From Platanthera guangdongensis (Eukaryota > Streptophyta > Magnoliopsida > Asparagales > Orchidaceae): DNA of 64,000 nucleotides. Below the pieces are notes generated by a model. It ran no database searches, had not been told where the DNA came from, and saw only the letters and a list, made by a program, of their open reading frames with translations. Of the stretch, positions 10,561 through 20,870 are shown piece by piece. The DNA lies in the NCBI GenBank assembly GCA_039583875.1, contig CM077166.1, positions 79,978,564-80,042,563 of the forward strand. The letters run 5' to 3'. Each line of letters starts with the position of its first letter. Position 1 is the stretch's first letter. A program made the position numbers and the translations under genes.

Positions 10561-11921
10561 ATGGATTTCAGGATAGGGTTTCCCCTGTCATTTTTGAGGT
10601 ACGTGCTTGTCGTGTTATAGAGTCTGGTTGCGAGGCATTTTTAGTTTTTAATTCTACTCTGGAAACAACTTTTGTTACGCCACGCCTTGAGGATTTCTTG
10701 GTGGTGTGAGAGTTTCCAGATGTCTTTACTGATAGTCTTCCAGGACTTCCTCCTGAAAGGGAGATAGAGTTTGTGATAGACCTCGAGTCAGGTACTCGTC
10801 CTATTGCCAAAGCACCGTACTGTATGGCTCCGCGTAAGTTGGAGGAGTTGCGTACTAAGCTCGATGAGTTGTTGAGGTGTGGTTTTATCAGACCAAGTTC
10901 TTCTCTGTGGGGTGCTCCGGTTTTGTTTGTAAAGAAGAAGGATGGATCGATGAAGCTTTACATCGATTATAGGGAAATGAATAAGGTAACCATTAAGAAT
11001 AGATATCCCCTACGAAGGATTGATGATCTGTTTGATCAGTTGCGTGGTAGCTCAGTATTTTCAAAGATCGATCTTCGCTCAGGCTACCACCAGTTGAGAA
11101 TTCGTGAGGCAGATATTCCACGAACCGCTTTCCGTTCGCGGCATGGACATTATGAGTTTTTGGTAATGTCTTTCGGTTTAACAAATGCACCCTCTGCTTT
11201 CATGGATTTTATGAATATGATGTTTAAGAATTTCTTGGACCGATTCATTATCGTGTTTATAGATGATGTCTTGGTGTATTCCGGCAATGTTGAGGAGCAT
11301 ACTCAGCATTTGCGTTTGGTTTTGTCGACCCTGAGGGAGCATAAGTTATATGCAAAGCTGAGCAAGCGTGAGTTCTGGCTACCTCAGGTGTCCTTTTTGG
11401 TTCATGTTGTAAGCAAGGATGGTATTTCTGTAGACCCGACCAAGATTTCTACTGTGATGGAATGGGAGAGACCTTCTACACCTAAGGGGATTAGGAGCTT
11501 CTTAGGCCTGGCTGGCTATTATAGAAGACTCGTGGAAGGGTTTTCGGTGTTGTCTACTCCTCTAACTAGACTTACTCAGAAGATTACTGCATTCATTTGG
11601 AGTGATAAGTGTGAAGAGGGTTTCCAAGAACTGAAGAAGATATTATGTACTGCTCCAATTTTAAACTTACCTACTGAAGGAGTTGAATATGTTGTGTATG
11701 TTGATGCATCACATATCGGACTTGGTTATTTTTTAATGCAAGAGGGTAAGGTGATTGCATATGGATCGAGCCAACTAAAGACTCATGAGAGAAACTTTCC
11801 TGCGCACGATTTGGGGTTTGCTGCTGTAATTTATGTGCTGAAGCTTTGGCGACACTTAATGTATGGCGCGATGTGCAAGGTCTATACGGAGCATAAGAGT
11901 TTGAAGTATCTCTTCACTTAG
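10560..11921 (+). pseudogene. Tekay copy A reverse transcriptase and RNase H
   Basis: A mostly open stretch with the RT fingers ([20 protein letters not shown]), palm ([25 protein letters not shown]), the active site VFIDD near 11,258-11,272, and the thumb ([13 protein letters not shown]). RNase H follows ([12 protein letters not shown] near 11,696); the second catalytic region reads HDLGFAAV where the family usually has DLELAAV, so the Glu is lost. A TAG stop at 11,919-11,921 replaces the Gln of the usual TQKEL. RT copies element RNA to DNA; this copy is inactive as it stands. Confidence 0.9.
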
Positions 11922-13595
11922 AAGGAACTAAATCTGCGCCAGCATCGGTGGTTAGAATATGTGGTTGATTATGAAGTGGAAATTCTTTATCATCCAGGAA
12001 AGGCTGATGTAGTAGTCGATGCTTTGAGTAGAAAGACCGCTTTAATTTTTAATCTGTCGGTACAGTCCTTGGTAGAAGAATTCTTTTTGATGGATATTGA
12101 GGTTGGGAGTCGTACTATGCCTGCTAGTCTAGAAGAAGAAGAACCCTCTTGGATTTCCCTTACACGAGCACATCAGAAGGATGATCCAGATTTGTCACAC
12201 CTCCAGAATAGAATTGTGAAGGGAGAGTTACTTGATTTCTCTTTGGATGAGTTCGATACCTTGAGGTATCGGTGTAGATTTTGCGTCTCCGCCTTTGGCG
12301 ATATTCAGACTAAGATCTGTGTTGAAGCTCATGGTCCTAGTGTAGCCTACCACCCTAGTTCCACTAAGATGTATAAAGATCTAAAGCAAATTGTTTGGTG
12401 GTCAGGGATGAAGAATGATATCACAAATTTTGTATCAGAATGTTATACGTGTCAGCGTGTTAAGGCTGATCATAGAAGTCCTAGTGGTAAATTGACACCG
12501 CTTGATATTCTAAGTTAGAAATGATAGAGTATTTCAATGGATTTCATCACCGGTATACCAAAATCTCCCCGTGGGCACGACTCTATTTGGGTGATAGTCG
12601 ATAGATTGACAAAGTGTGCTCACTTTGTTCCCTTTAAGATTGGGTATTCGATGAAGAAGATAGCTGAGCTATATCTTGAAGAGGTCACAAGATTACATGG
12701 AGTGCCTGTTAGGATTTTATCAGATCAAGACTCCGGATTTACGTCTCACTTTTGGAAGAGTTTACGGGGGGGGGGGGGGGGGGGGGGGGGGTTTGGTACC
12801 GTTTAAGGTATTCCACCTCCTACCATCCGCAGATGAATGGTCAGACGGAAAGGGTAAATCAGATCATAGAAGATATGATCAGGTGTTATATTTTGGATCA
12901 TGCTGGTGCTTGGGACGAGCGTCTCAGACTCATGGAGTTTGCATACAATAATAGTTATCAAGAGAGTCTGCAGATTGCCCCGTTTCCCCGTTTGAGGCCT
13001 TAAATGGGAGGCGTTGTAGAACTCCTTTGTTTTGGGCTGAAGTTGGTGAGAGACCATTGCTAGGTCCAGAAGCCCTTGAGGAGATGAATTGTGACTCATA
13101 TTCGAGAAAAGCTCCGTATGGTTCAAGAGCAATATGAGAAGTATGCTAATCAACGAAGGGTCAATCTGGAGTTTGCCGTTGGAGACTTAGTTTTTCTGAA
13201 GGTTACTCCGATGACTGGTGTTAAAATGTTTGGAAGGAACCACAAGTTAGACCCCCGGTACGTGGGAAATTTTCAGATTCTTGAACGCGTCGTAGTTTCA
13301 GCGTGTAGGATGGAGTTGCCTGCTACCTTCCCTAGTGTCCATGATGTGTTTCCTGTGAGCCAGTTGTGGAAGTGTGTTCGTAATGATCGTCAATTCCTCA
13401 ACTCGATGCCCAAGATTCAGCCCAACCTTACGTATGTGGACGAACCTATTCGTATTCTGGATTCTCAAGAGCGTGTGTTGCAAAGAAAGACCATTCCCAT
13501 GGTCAAGATTCTTTGAAGAAATCAAGACGTCGAGAGCGCGATGTGAGAATTCGAATCGGCGATGAGGGAATCTCATCCGCACCTCTTCTCTTAGT
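11922..13595 (+). pseudogene. Tekay copy A integrase with chromodomain-like tail
   Basis: The zinc-binding domain is at about 12,310-12,475 (VAYHPSSTKMYKDLK, CYTCQRVKADH). The catalytic core begins at MDFITG (12,537) and SDQDSGF (12,720); the Glu region NGQTERVNQ lies near 12,838 in a shifted frame. A run of 26 G interrupts it at 12,766-12,791 and breaks the frame. The C-terminal part (13,091-13,516) has VGDLVFLKVTPMTG and the chromodomain-like end EPIRILDSQERVLQRKTIP, VKIL*RNQ..., HPHLF. Chromodomains in this clade steer insertion into heterochromatin (family knowledge). Confidence 0.88.
12766..12791 (+). repeat. Homopolymer of 26 G inside integrase
   Basis: An uninterrupted G run. Copy B has only AGGGGGTTGGGTACGG here (about 21,704-21,719), so the run is an expansion or an assembly artefact. 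It opens all three plus-strand frames as poly-Gly and shifts the integrase frame. Confidence 0.95.
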
Positions 13596-13688
13596 TTTGG
13601 GTATGTCTTTATGTTTTCAGTCATGTTTGATTTTATCGTTTTGGTTTGCTTTTGGAGTTGTATTAGGTTTTATGACGAAATTTCTTTT

Positions 13689-13696
13689 AGGGGGAG
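13689..13696 (+). other. Polypurine tract, Tekay copy A
   Basis: AGGGGGAG lies four bases before the 3' LTR start TGTAACGCC. It primes plus-strand DNA synthesis. The same tract precedes the copy B LTR at 22,605-22,612. Confidence 0.85.
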
Positions 13697-14261
13697 TGAC
13701 TGTAACGCCCCCGATTTTTTCGATGATTTTATTTGAATGGGCATCGTCATATTTATGACGGCGTGGCATTACATTTAACGTCGAGTTGACGGTGCAATGC
13801 TGTTAAGGCATTTTTGTGTTCGTGCGGTCAAGTTAGCCGAATTCTTGTTGTAATGGGAAAATTTAGCATTTGGAATTTAAGTAATTTTGGACTTGCTCGT
13901 CAAGTTTCATCATGATCCGAGCGATATTTGGGGCTCGGCGATTTTTCGAAGTTTGGTGGAATTTATGTTCGTCGTAAACTTTAAAAATTTATATCTCGAG
14001 AATTTCTCGTCGGATTTTGATTTTGACTTCGTTTTTGTGTTCATAGTGCCAGTGTTTGCCTACGGTGCGAATTTCATTTGATTCGGCGCTCGTTTGGGCC
14101 TCCGTTTTAAACTCGTGTTTTCTTATTCAAAAATATATAAATATTATTATTTTAATATTATAGTACTATTCAAAAATGTATTTTACTATTCATTTATAAA
14201 GTTTAATTTTTTGGATATATATGCAAAAAGGTATTGTTCATGCAAACAAATTTGTCTGATT

Positions 14262-14855
14262 CTCGAGTAAATGTTTTAGGTACTCGAGTTAATTATTTTT
14301 GGTGTACTCGTGTGATTATTACTTATACTCGAGTGATTATTCCTTATACTCGAGTGAATTTTTTTTAGCAATCGACTCATCATTTCTTGTACTCGAGTGA
14401 TCATTCCTACCTCTCGAGTACTGCATTCTTATCTCTCGAGTAGCCTATTTTCTACCTCTCGAGTACCTGTAAACTTCTTCTCGAGTTGTCCTGTACAGTT
14501 TGAGTGTGGACGCCATTTGGAGGGTCAAAACGTTGTCGGATAGAAAAATGGTTAACATTAAATTTGTTCATCTCGACGAGATCTACAACTTTAATATTGT
14601 GCACTTTTGAAATTTGAAGACATCGTAAGTCTCTATTTTCGGTTTCCGCAAAACTGCTCGTATGTAAGCCGTACTGTTGATTTCTACTCGAGTACTATTG
14701 ATTTTACTGGAGTACCATTGATTTTACTCGAGTATAATTGATTTTTCTAGAGTCCTATTCTCTTGAGTACTAATGATTTTTTCTCGAGTATTATACGTTC
14801 CTCTCGAGTACTCTACTCTCATTCTCGAGTAACCTAGTCCATCTCGAGTAGTCCT
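14262..14855. repeat. ACTCGAGT array in Tekay 3' LTR
   Basis: Two clusters (14,262-14,490 and 14,685-14,850) of TACTCGAGT/TCTCGAGTA at irregular 18-30 base spacing are separated by a unique block (AACGTTGTCGGATAG...). Some copies are decayed (ACTCGTGT, ACTGGAGT, TCTAGAGT). ACTCGAGT is its own reverse complement. The same arrays recur at 23,178-23,720, 48,880-49,690, 53,139-53,880 and 63,675-64,000. Confidence 0.88.
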
Positions 14856-15070
14856 CTGTTGTTTACGTTCGGGCATCGTTTTGAGGGTCAAAACGGTGTC
14901 GTATGAAAAATGGTTAACATGAAATTGGTTTGTCTTGACGAGATCTACATCTTTCATGGTGGACACGTTTCGATTTGAAGCCATCTTAGACCTCTATTTT
15001 TGGTTTTCCCGTACCAGCTCATAAATAATATATTTTTTTATATATTTAGACAAAAAATTTTATAAGTACT

Positions 15071-15084
15071 TTATATATATATAC
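15071..15084 (+). promoter_or_regulatory. Putative LTR TATA box, copy A 3' LTR
   Basis: TTATATATATATAC lies before the conserved CT-rich leader CTTCATCTTCTTC, and matches the run at 6345-6357 in the 5' LTR. A working role is inferred. Confidence 0.5.
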
Positions 15085-16969
15085 TCTTGTACTTAGTTTA
15101 TTAGAAATCAGAAATAAAACTTCATCTTCTTCTTCTCCGGAGCTTTTCCTCCCGAACCAGAGCGGTGTGAGAGAGAGAGAGAAATATTTTCGTGAATCTT
15201 CCGGTGGCCGCCGACGGTGCTCCGGTGCTCCAAATCTTCGACCGAGTAGAGATCTGGAAAGCTCTCGTCGAGAGCTACGCCATCATATTAAAACTTCTCC
15301 TGTTTCCTGAGTTTTCTCATTAGGGTTTTTCGGCCCTAACCTTTATTTTGGCCATTTTTGTCCAGATTTCAAGTTCCCCCATCTTCTTTTGCCCCGATGT
15401 GTGACATGGAGTGAATTGGAGAACTTTTCTGGTAAAACCAAGGCAAGTGGTGGTTTCCCCTTATTTCTCCTTGTTCAATTTGATGGTAACGAATAAGTTT
15501 TTATGTTCTTTAAAATTTTCTGCACTTTGTCTTCCCATTTATTGTTATGATTAACTTTCTTGATGATCACTTGATGTTGTAAGATTTTGTCCTTGTTAAC
15601 TCGATCTTGTCAGGATATGTTTAATCGTTCTTGAAGTGTCTTATTGATGCCTTTAAACACCTAATCTATCATTATTGAACGTATTAGTGTTTTTCTAGCA
15701 TTGTGAATTGTTCCTTAAGGTTGATCAACCATGTCTTGAATCTAGAAAGGTAAAGTAGAATCTGACGTCCCAAATCTCGAGATATATGTGGTGGTTTTCT
15801 TTGTGGGTTTTCTTGATTGCGGGAGTTAATGGACCAAACCACCTCTGCAATGTTTGATTCCTTTATTATTACCTTGTGGAAGTCTACTAGGTTTTTTGGG
15901 CGTCTGCGGTGTATGGTGGAGAGTATAAGATCCCTCGCAGTTAGACGGATATTATATTCGTGAGGGTGTGTCCAGTTGAGTGACCACCTCGCCCGTGTTT
16001 TTGAGTAGAGTCGACCACAGGTTCCTAATAAAGGTTTTGTACTTTTTCCTTATAATTAATTCTTGATGTCAACTTATAACCTCGTGCGTCTGGTGTGCTC
16101 TTGTTGAACATGATGAATCATGTAAAAGTTCTTTTCCTGATGATGCCTTATTTCGTTTTGTACTTTACTTCAGTGCTTTTGGTCTTGGGTTGGTACCCCT
16201 TTTGACCTTTGTTTATTTTGGCTTATTTTTATGCCACCATTTGTACATCCTTGCCGAGGTGTTCTGTCTTTTCAATACCTCAGGTTCAGAGTAGTAGCAG
16301 ATAGCAGAGCTGGTGTTGGAGTTTCTGGGCGACAGTGTTCACTGTGGTTGTTACCTCATCTTAGCTAGGTAGATTGTTGTTTATTTTGCTTTACTGGTTC
16401 AGACATACTATTCTGTACGTGGGTTCGTGTCAGTTTGTTGACGCCCACAGAATTGTTATTTTTAGATACTTGCTAGCTGCTTAGTTTTTTATATGTGGAT
16501 TTGGATTATTTACTCTCTGGGAGGATTTATGCTAGGAATACATGTTAGGTATTTTCGAGTATAAAATCTACTACTACTTCATGCATTGCATAATTTAAAA
16601 ACTCTAACTTATTATATTTAGCGATCGTAAAAGTTATCTTTACTATTATAAATTTAGGGTCTTGCATAGCATGAGTAGTTCTTTGGGGACGTTTATACTC
16701 ATGTAGTATATTGGAGTCAATCTAAACAAGTATTTTCCGCAGCTTATAATTATAGTTTGATTCGTGGACTAGATGAGCAACTAAGCTGAGGGATACGACT
16801 AACTACTACACATAAACTGATTTTTATCTTAAAATAACTTAAAGAATCTTTCTTCATTATTAAGTAGGTGTTTGTCTGATCGTCCGCAGTTATCACCTGC
16901 TCACGTGGCATCATGATGCGCATTTTCCCTTACTCTGATAAGTTATTTTATGCGGTGAAAATGCGAGTT

Positions 16970-17019
16970 ATGACAGTTAGTGTAAGATCAGCCCACGGTC
17001 ATAACGATGACAGTTAGTG
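16970..17019 (+). repeat. 13-bp direct repeat flanking an LTR/fragment junction
   Basis: ATGACAGTTAGTG occurs at 16,970-16,982, spanning the LTR end, and again at 17,007-17,019 inside the start of the inverted CRM-like fragment. It looks like templated filler copied during end-joining repair. Confidence 0.75.
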
Positions 17020-17572
17020 GCCAATAGAATTTGTCTTCGACTAACGTAATGGTCTTATCTCTACCGAAGTGGCCACTCAACCCTCCGCTATGCAACTCCC
17101 ATATAATATGTAGTCGTAACGATGACTGCAGAATACATAGCTTCCCATTCCTAAACAGGTAACCATCCTTGATGACGTATGCAGATATCGTCGTGGGGGA
17201 GCTATCCTGGGCAGATAAATAGAAGTCCTGGAAGTCAGGACACGTGGCGTACTCATCCTTAATTCGCTCAAAGCCTATAACATGTACTTCCATAGAGGTG
17301 AGTAAAAGCGTAAGACGACTAAGGGCGTCCGCGACTCGGTTATCAGCTCCCTTAAGGTGCTTGAGATTAAACATGTAACCTTGTAGGAAAGCGACCCACT
17401 TAGCGTGACGTTGGCTGATCTTATGCTGGCCGTTGATGAAACGTAAAGCCTCATGATCAGAGAGGATCACAAACTCCTTGGAGAGGAGATAGTGTCTCCA
17501 ATGGTGTAGACATCGGACTACAACATAAAACTCCCTATCGTAATTTGAGTAGTTCAGCTTAGGGCCGGACAA
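16988..17572 (-). pseudogene. CRM-like RNase H end and integrase zinc domain
   Basis: Continues the same frame after the TAG: YDREFYVVVRCLHHWRHYL, SDHEALRFINGQHK, ADNRVADALSR (end of RNase H), then GLSGHFGRDKT (integrase zinc domain; the usual first His region). It ends before the integrase core, so no catalytic domain remains. Confidence 0.85.
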
Positions 17573-18284
17573 CTTCTAGCTAAAATAACTAACGGGATGG
17601 CCCTCCTGGCTCAAGACACCTCCAATCCCCACCCCAGACGCATCGCATGTGAGCTCAAAGACTTTAGCAAAGTCAGGTAGACGTAAGACAGGTGCCTCAG
17701 TCATAAGCTCCTTGATTCGCTCAAAAGCATGGGTGGCGGACTTCGTCCACGTAAACTCTCCCTTCTTCATACAGTCCATGATAGGCGCCATAATACTACT
17801 GAAGTCTCGTATGAAACGACGATAAAACGTGGCTAACCCATGAAAACTATGCACCTCACGTATGGTGGTTGGCACGGGCCAGTCCTTAATGACCTGAACC
17901 TTGCCCGGATCGACTCGGATACCCTCGGAGCCGACTATATAGCCTAGGAACTCTACCTCCGAGACATAGAAAGTGCATTTCTTAAGGTTGAGAAGTAACG
18001 TCTCCTTCCGCAGGGTGGAAAGGATCACTCTCATGTGGGAGATGTGCTCGGTAGTAGAGGTGCTATAAATCAGAATATCGTCAAAGTAGACGACAACGAA
18101 CTTTCCCATGAATGGCTGAAAGACATGTGTCATCATCCGGGAGAAGGTACTAGGGGCATTGGACAACCCAAAGGGCATCACAAGCCATTCGTACAGACCA
18201 TCCTTTGACTTAAACGCCGTCTTCCACTCATCGCCCTCTCGTATCCTAATCTGGTGATAGCCACTCCGAAGATCTAATTTGGAG
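17573..18284 (-). pseudogene. CRM-like RT and RNase H start
   Basis: It runs from [15 protein letters not shown] (just below 18,284) through [12 protein letters not shown], the active site [10 protein letters not shown] (near 18,080-18,110) and [15 protein letters not shown] to the RNase H start ([18 protein letters not shown]). A TAG at 17,573-17,575 replaces the Glu of the usual YFSEKLSG. The open stretch is 201 codons, and the RT active site is intact. Confidence 0.88.
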
Positions 18285-19074
18285 AACTAACAGAAAGGGA
18301 CAGTCTAAAGGAAGGCAGTTCTTGGGAATCTTTTAAGAAGATGCTGCTGAAGAAGTTTCTACCCTCGGTCGAGCAGGACCTCCTGATGAATAACTTCCTG
18401 TATCTGAAGCAGAGACAGCTCTCCGTGAGCGAGTACGAGATTGAGTTTAGCAAACTGCGTAGGTTTGCTCCTGATTTGGTAGCTTCGGAGGAGGGTAGAG
18501 TGAACTGTTTCCTGGGAGGACTAAGAAGCGATGTCCAGCAATTGCCATGCGCTTATCGAGTTGAAAGCTATGCTAAAGTAGTGGAAGCGGCTTTGAAGGT
18601 TGAGACGATCGAGAACGCCAAGAATCGAGGTGCGGCGATGAGGAAAGAGAAAAGGAAAGGTGTAAAGGATGCTAGCTCCAGGGCATTTGGCCCTTATTCG
18701 AAGAAGAAAAGTAAGGAAGTGTGTAGCTTATGTGGTTGTCCTAGCCACACTTACGAAAGGTGTTTCAAGAGGACCACCGCCCTGAAGCAACAGTAGGTGC
18801 ACGCCATCCAAGGTGCACCCAAGGGAGAGCTAGTATGCTCGTTCTTTGCAAGGAAGGGTCATGATGTGAGTCATTGATGGATGAAAGAAAGGACTTGCTT
18901 CCAATGTGGGTAGAAGGCACACAAGAAATCTTCATGCCCCCAGGCTCGGTCTCCACTGCAGCCTGCCCTGCTTCGAGCTCTGCCGCCGCCACCAGACCTG
19001 GATAAAGGAAAAGGAAAGCTGAACGTGTTGACCAGCGAGGAAGCTCAAACCTCTATGCAAGTGATATCAGGTTA
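18285..19074 (+). pseudogene. Tekay copy B gag, 5'-truncated
   Basis: Gag core residues LPSVEQDLLMNNF and SKLRRFAPDLVASEE are followed by a knuckle in which GH has become SH (CSLCGCPSHTYERC). The TAG at KQQ*V (18,793-18,795), the stop in the third knuckle and the terminal ISG* are shared with copy A. An extra TGA (SH*WMKE) is private to B. It begins without its N-terminal third. Confidence 0.86.
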
Positions 19075-19133
19075 ACCCCAGTTTAATTTATCTTTATTAT
19101 TTATTATTGTGGCCTTAGTTATCGTTCGTTTAG
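19071..19133 (+). other. Candidate 63-nt intron, copy B
   Basis: Same borders (CAG before GTTAAC, ending in TTTAG), same length and same in-frame TAA as in copy A (10,126-10,188), with a number of substitutions between the copies but no indel. If spliced, gag would read into protease in frame. Confidence 0.35.
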
Positions 19134-19490
19134 TTATGTATGCTACAATTTTAGGTGAGTTTAATGTGCGGAATAGGTGGGCACACATTCTTTTTGATTC
19201 GGGTGCCACCCATTCCTTTGTGGCCGGGAGGTTTGTTGATTAACATCGCCTGGATGTGCATCAATTAGGAGACTCCTTCAATGTCAAGCTTCCATCCGGT
19301 GATTCGGTGATAACTAATCAAGGAGATCTGAGATGCCCTTTTTATCTTGACAATTTTCTGGCCTTTGCGAATCTGATGATTTTGGATCTGGCTGACTTTG
19401 ATGTGATTTTGGATCTGGCTGTCCAAGTAAGATGCGGTCATCCTGTGCAAGGCTAAGAGACTGGATTTCAGAATGGACAACGGCTAACCT
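19134..19490 (+). pseudogene. Tekay copy B aspartic protease
   Basis: The active site FDSGATHSF is intact near 19,194-19,220, unlike copy A. A TAA follows soon (FVD*HRLD), and the C-terminal part (MILDLADFDVIL) is readable to about 19,410. Confidence 0.82.
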
Positions 19491-20870
19491 ATGAGCGTCT
19501 ATGAATTTCAGGATAGTGTTTCCCCTTTCATTTCTGCGGTACATGCTTGTCATGATATAGAGTCTGGTTGCGATGCATTTTTAGTTTCTATTTCTTCTCT
19601 GGAAATAGCTTTTGTTACGCCATGTCTTGAGCATGTCTCGGTGGTGCGAGAGTTTTCAGATGTCTTTCCTGATAGTCTTCTAGGACTTCCTCCTGAAAGG
19701 GAGATAGAGTTTGTGATAGACCTCGAGTCAGGTACTCGTCCTATTGCCAAAGCACCGTACCTTATGGCGCCGCGCGAGTTGGATGAGCTGCGTACTCAGC
19801 TCGATGAGTTGTTGAGGTGTGGTTTTATTAGACCAAGTTCTTCTCCGTCGGGTGCTCCGGTTTTGTTCGTAAAGAAGAAGCATGGATCGATGAGGCTTTG
19901 CATCGATTATAGGGAATTGAATAAGGTAACCATTAAGAATAGATATCCGCTGCCAAGGATTGATGATTTGTTCGATCAGTTGCGTGGTAGCTCGGTATTT
20001 TCAAAGATCGATCTTTGCTCAGGCTACCACGAGTTGAGAATTCGTGAGGCAGATATTCCACGAACCGCTTTCCATTCGCGGCATGAACATTATGAGTTTT
20101 TGGTAATGTCTTTTGGTTTAACCAATGCACCCTCTGCTTTCATGGATTTGATGAATAGTGTTTTTAAGGATTTCTTGGACCGATTCATTATCTTGTTTAT
20201 AGATGATGTCTTGGTGTATTCCCGCAATGTTGAGGAGCATACTCAGCATTTGCGTTTGGTTTTGTCGACCCTGAGGTAGCTTAAGTTATATGTAAAGTTG
20301 AGCAAGTGTGAGTTCTGGCTACCTCAGGTGTCCTTTCTAGGTCATGTTGTAAGCAAGGACGGTATTTCTGTAGACCCGACCAAGATTTCTGCTGTGATGG
20401 AATGGGAGAGACCTTCTACACCTAAGGGGATTAGGAGCTTCTCAGGCCTGACTGGCTATTATAGAAGATTCGTGGAGGGGATTTCGGTATTATCTGCTCC
20501 TCTAACTAGACTTAGTCAGAAGAATACTGCATTCATTTGGAGTGATTAGTGTGAAGTGGCTTTCCAAGAACTGAAGAAGAGATTATGTACTGCTCCAATT
20601 TTAACCTTACCTGCTGAAGGAGTTTAGTATGTTGTGTATGTTGATGCATCACACATCAGACTTGGTTGTGTTTTAATGCAAGAGGGTAAGGTGATCGCGT
20701 GTTGATCGAGCCAACTAAAGAATCATGAGAGAAACTATCCTACACACGATTTAGAGTTTGCTAATGTAATTTATGCGCTGAAGCTTTGGCGACACTTTTT
20801 GTAAGCCGCGCTGAGCAAGGTCTATACGGACCATAAGAGTTTGAAGTACGTATTCACTCAGAAGGAACTA
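19491..20870 (+). pseudogene. Tekay copy B reverse transcriptase and RNase H
   Basis: Open from 19,491 to 20,279 with [25 protein letters not shown] and the RT active site LFIDD (20,198-20,212). A TAG at 20,277-20,279 splits RT; it resumes with [20 protein letters not shown] at 20,298. RNase H (YVDASHIRLG) is broken by stops at 20,547, about 20,625, 20,703 and 20,802. The second catalytic segment (HDLEFANV) retains the Glu that copy A lost. Confidence 0.88.

Larger units (their letters stand above)
6092..16975 (+). mobile_element. Tekay/Del-like Ty3/gypsy element, copy A (5'-truncated)
   Basis: This is a chromovirus with 5' LTR (truncated, 6092-8226), PBS (8229-8240), leader, gag, protease, RT-RNase H, integrase with a chromodomain-like tail, PPT (13,689-13,696) and 3' LTR (13,701-16,975). 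The very long LTR, initiator-Met PBS and the C-terminal VKILWRN...HPHLF chromodomain signature fit the Tekay/Del clade. All ORFs are interrupted, so it is non-autonomous now. Its missing LTR 5' end prevents a target-site duplication check. Confidence 0.88.
13701..16975 (+). repeat. Tekay copy A 3' LTR (3,275 bp)
   Basis: It runs from TGTAACGCCCCCG to GAGTTATGACA. It is collinear with the truncated 5' LTR (6092-8226) and with the copy B LTR (22,617-23,720). It contains the CTCGAG arrays, a TATA run and the CT-rich leader. After its end the sequence GTTAGTGTA resembles a decayed PBS start (GTTGGTATC), which would fit its also being the left LTR of copy B. Confidence 0.9.
16983..18284 (-). mobile_element. 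CRM-like chromovirus fragment, inverted
   Basis: Minus-strand piece covering RT palm to the integrase zinc domain, with neither LTR nor gag. Motifs such as [30 protein letters not shown] and RHAKWVAFLQ are typical of CRM/Reina-type chromoviruses and unlike the Tekay copies on both sides. Both ends are abrupt: the left at a filler repeat and the right directly inside the copy B gag (18,285). Confidence 0.82.

Noticed and set aside
12537..13003. Glycine-rich proteins across the G run
   Set aside because: Poly-G gives Gly in every frame; the flanks are integrase in two frames.
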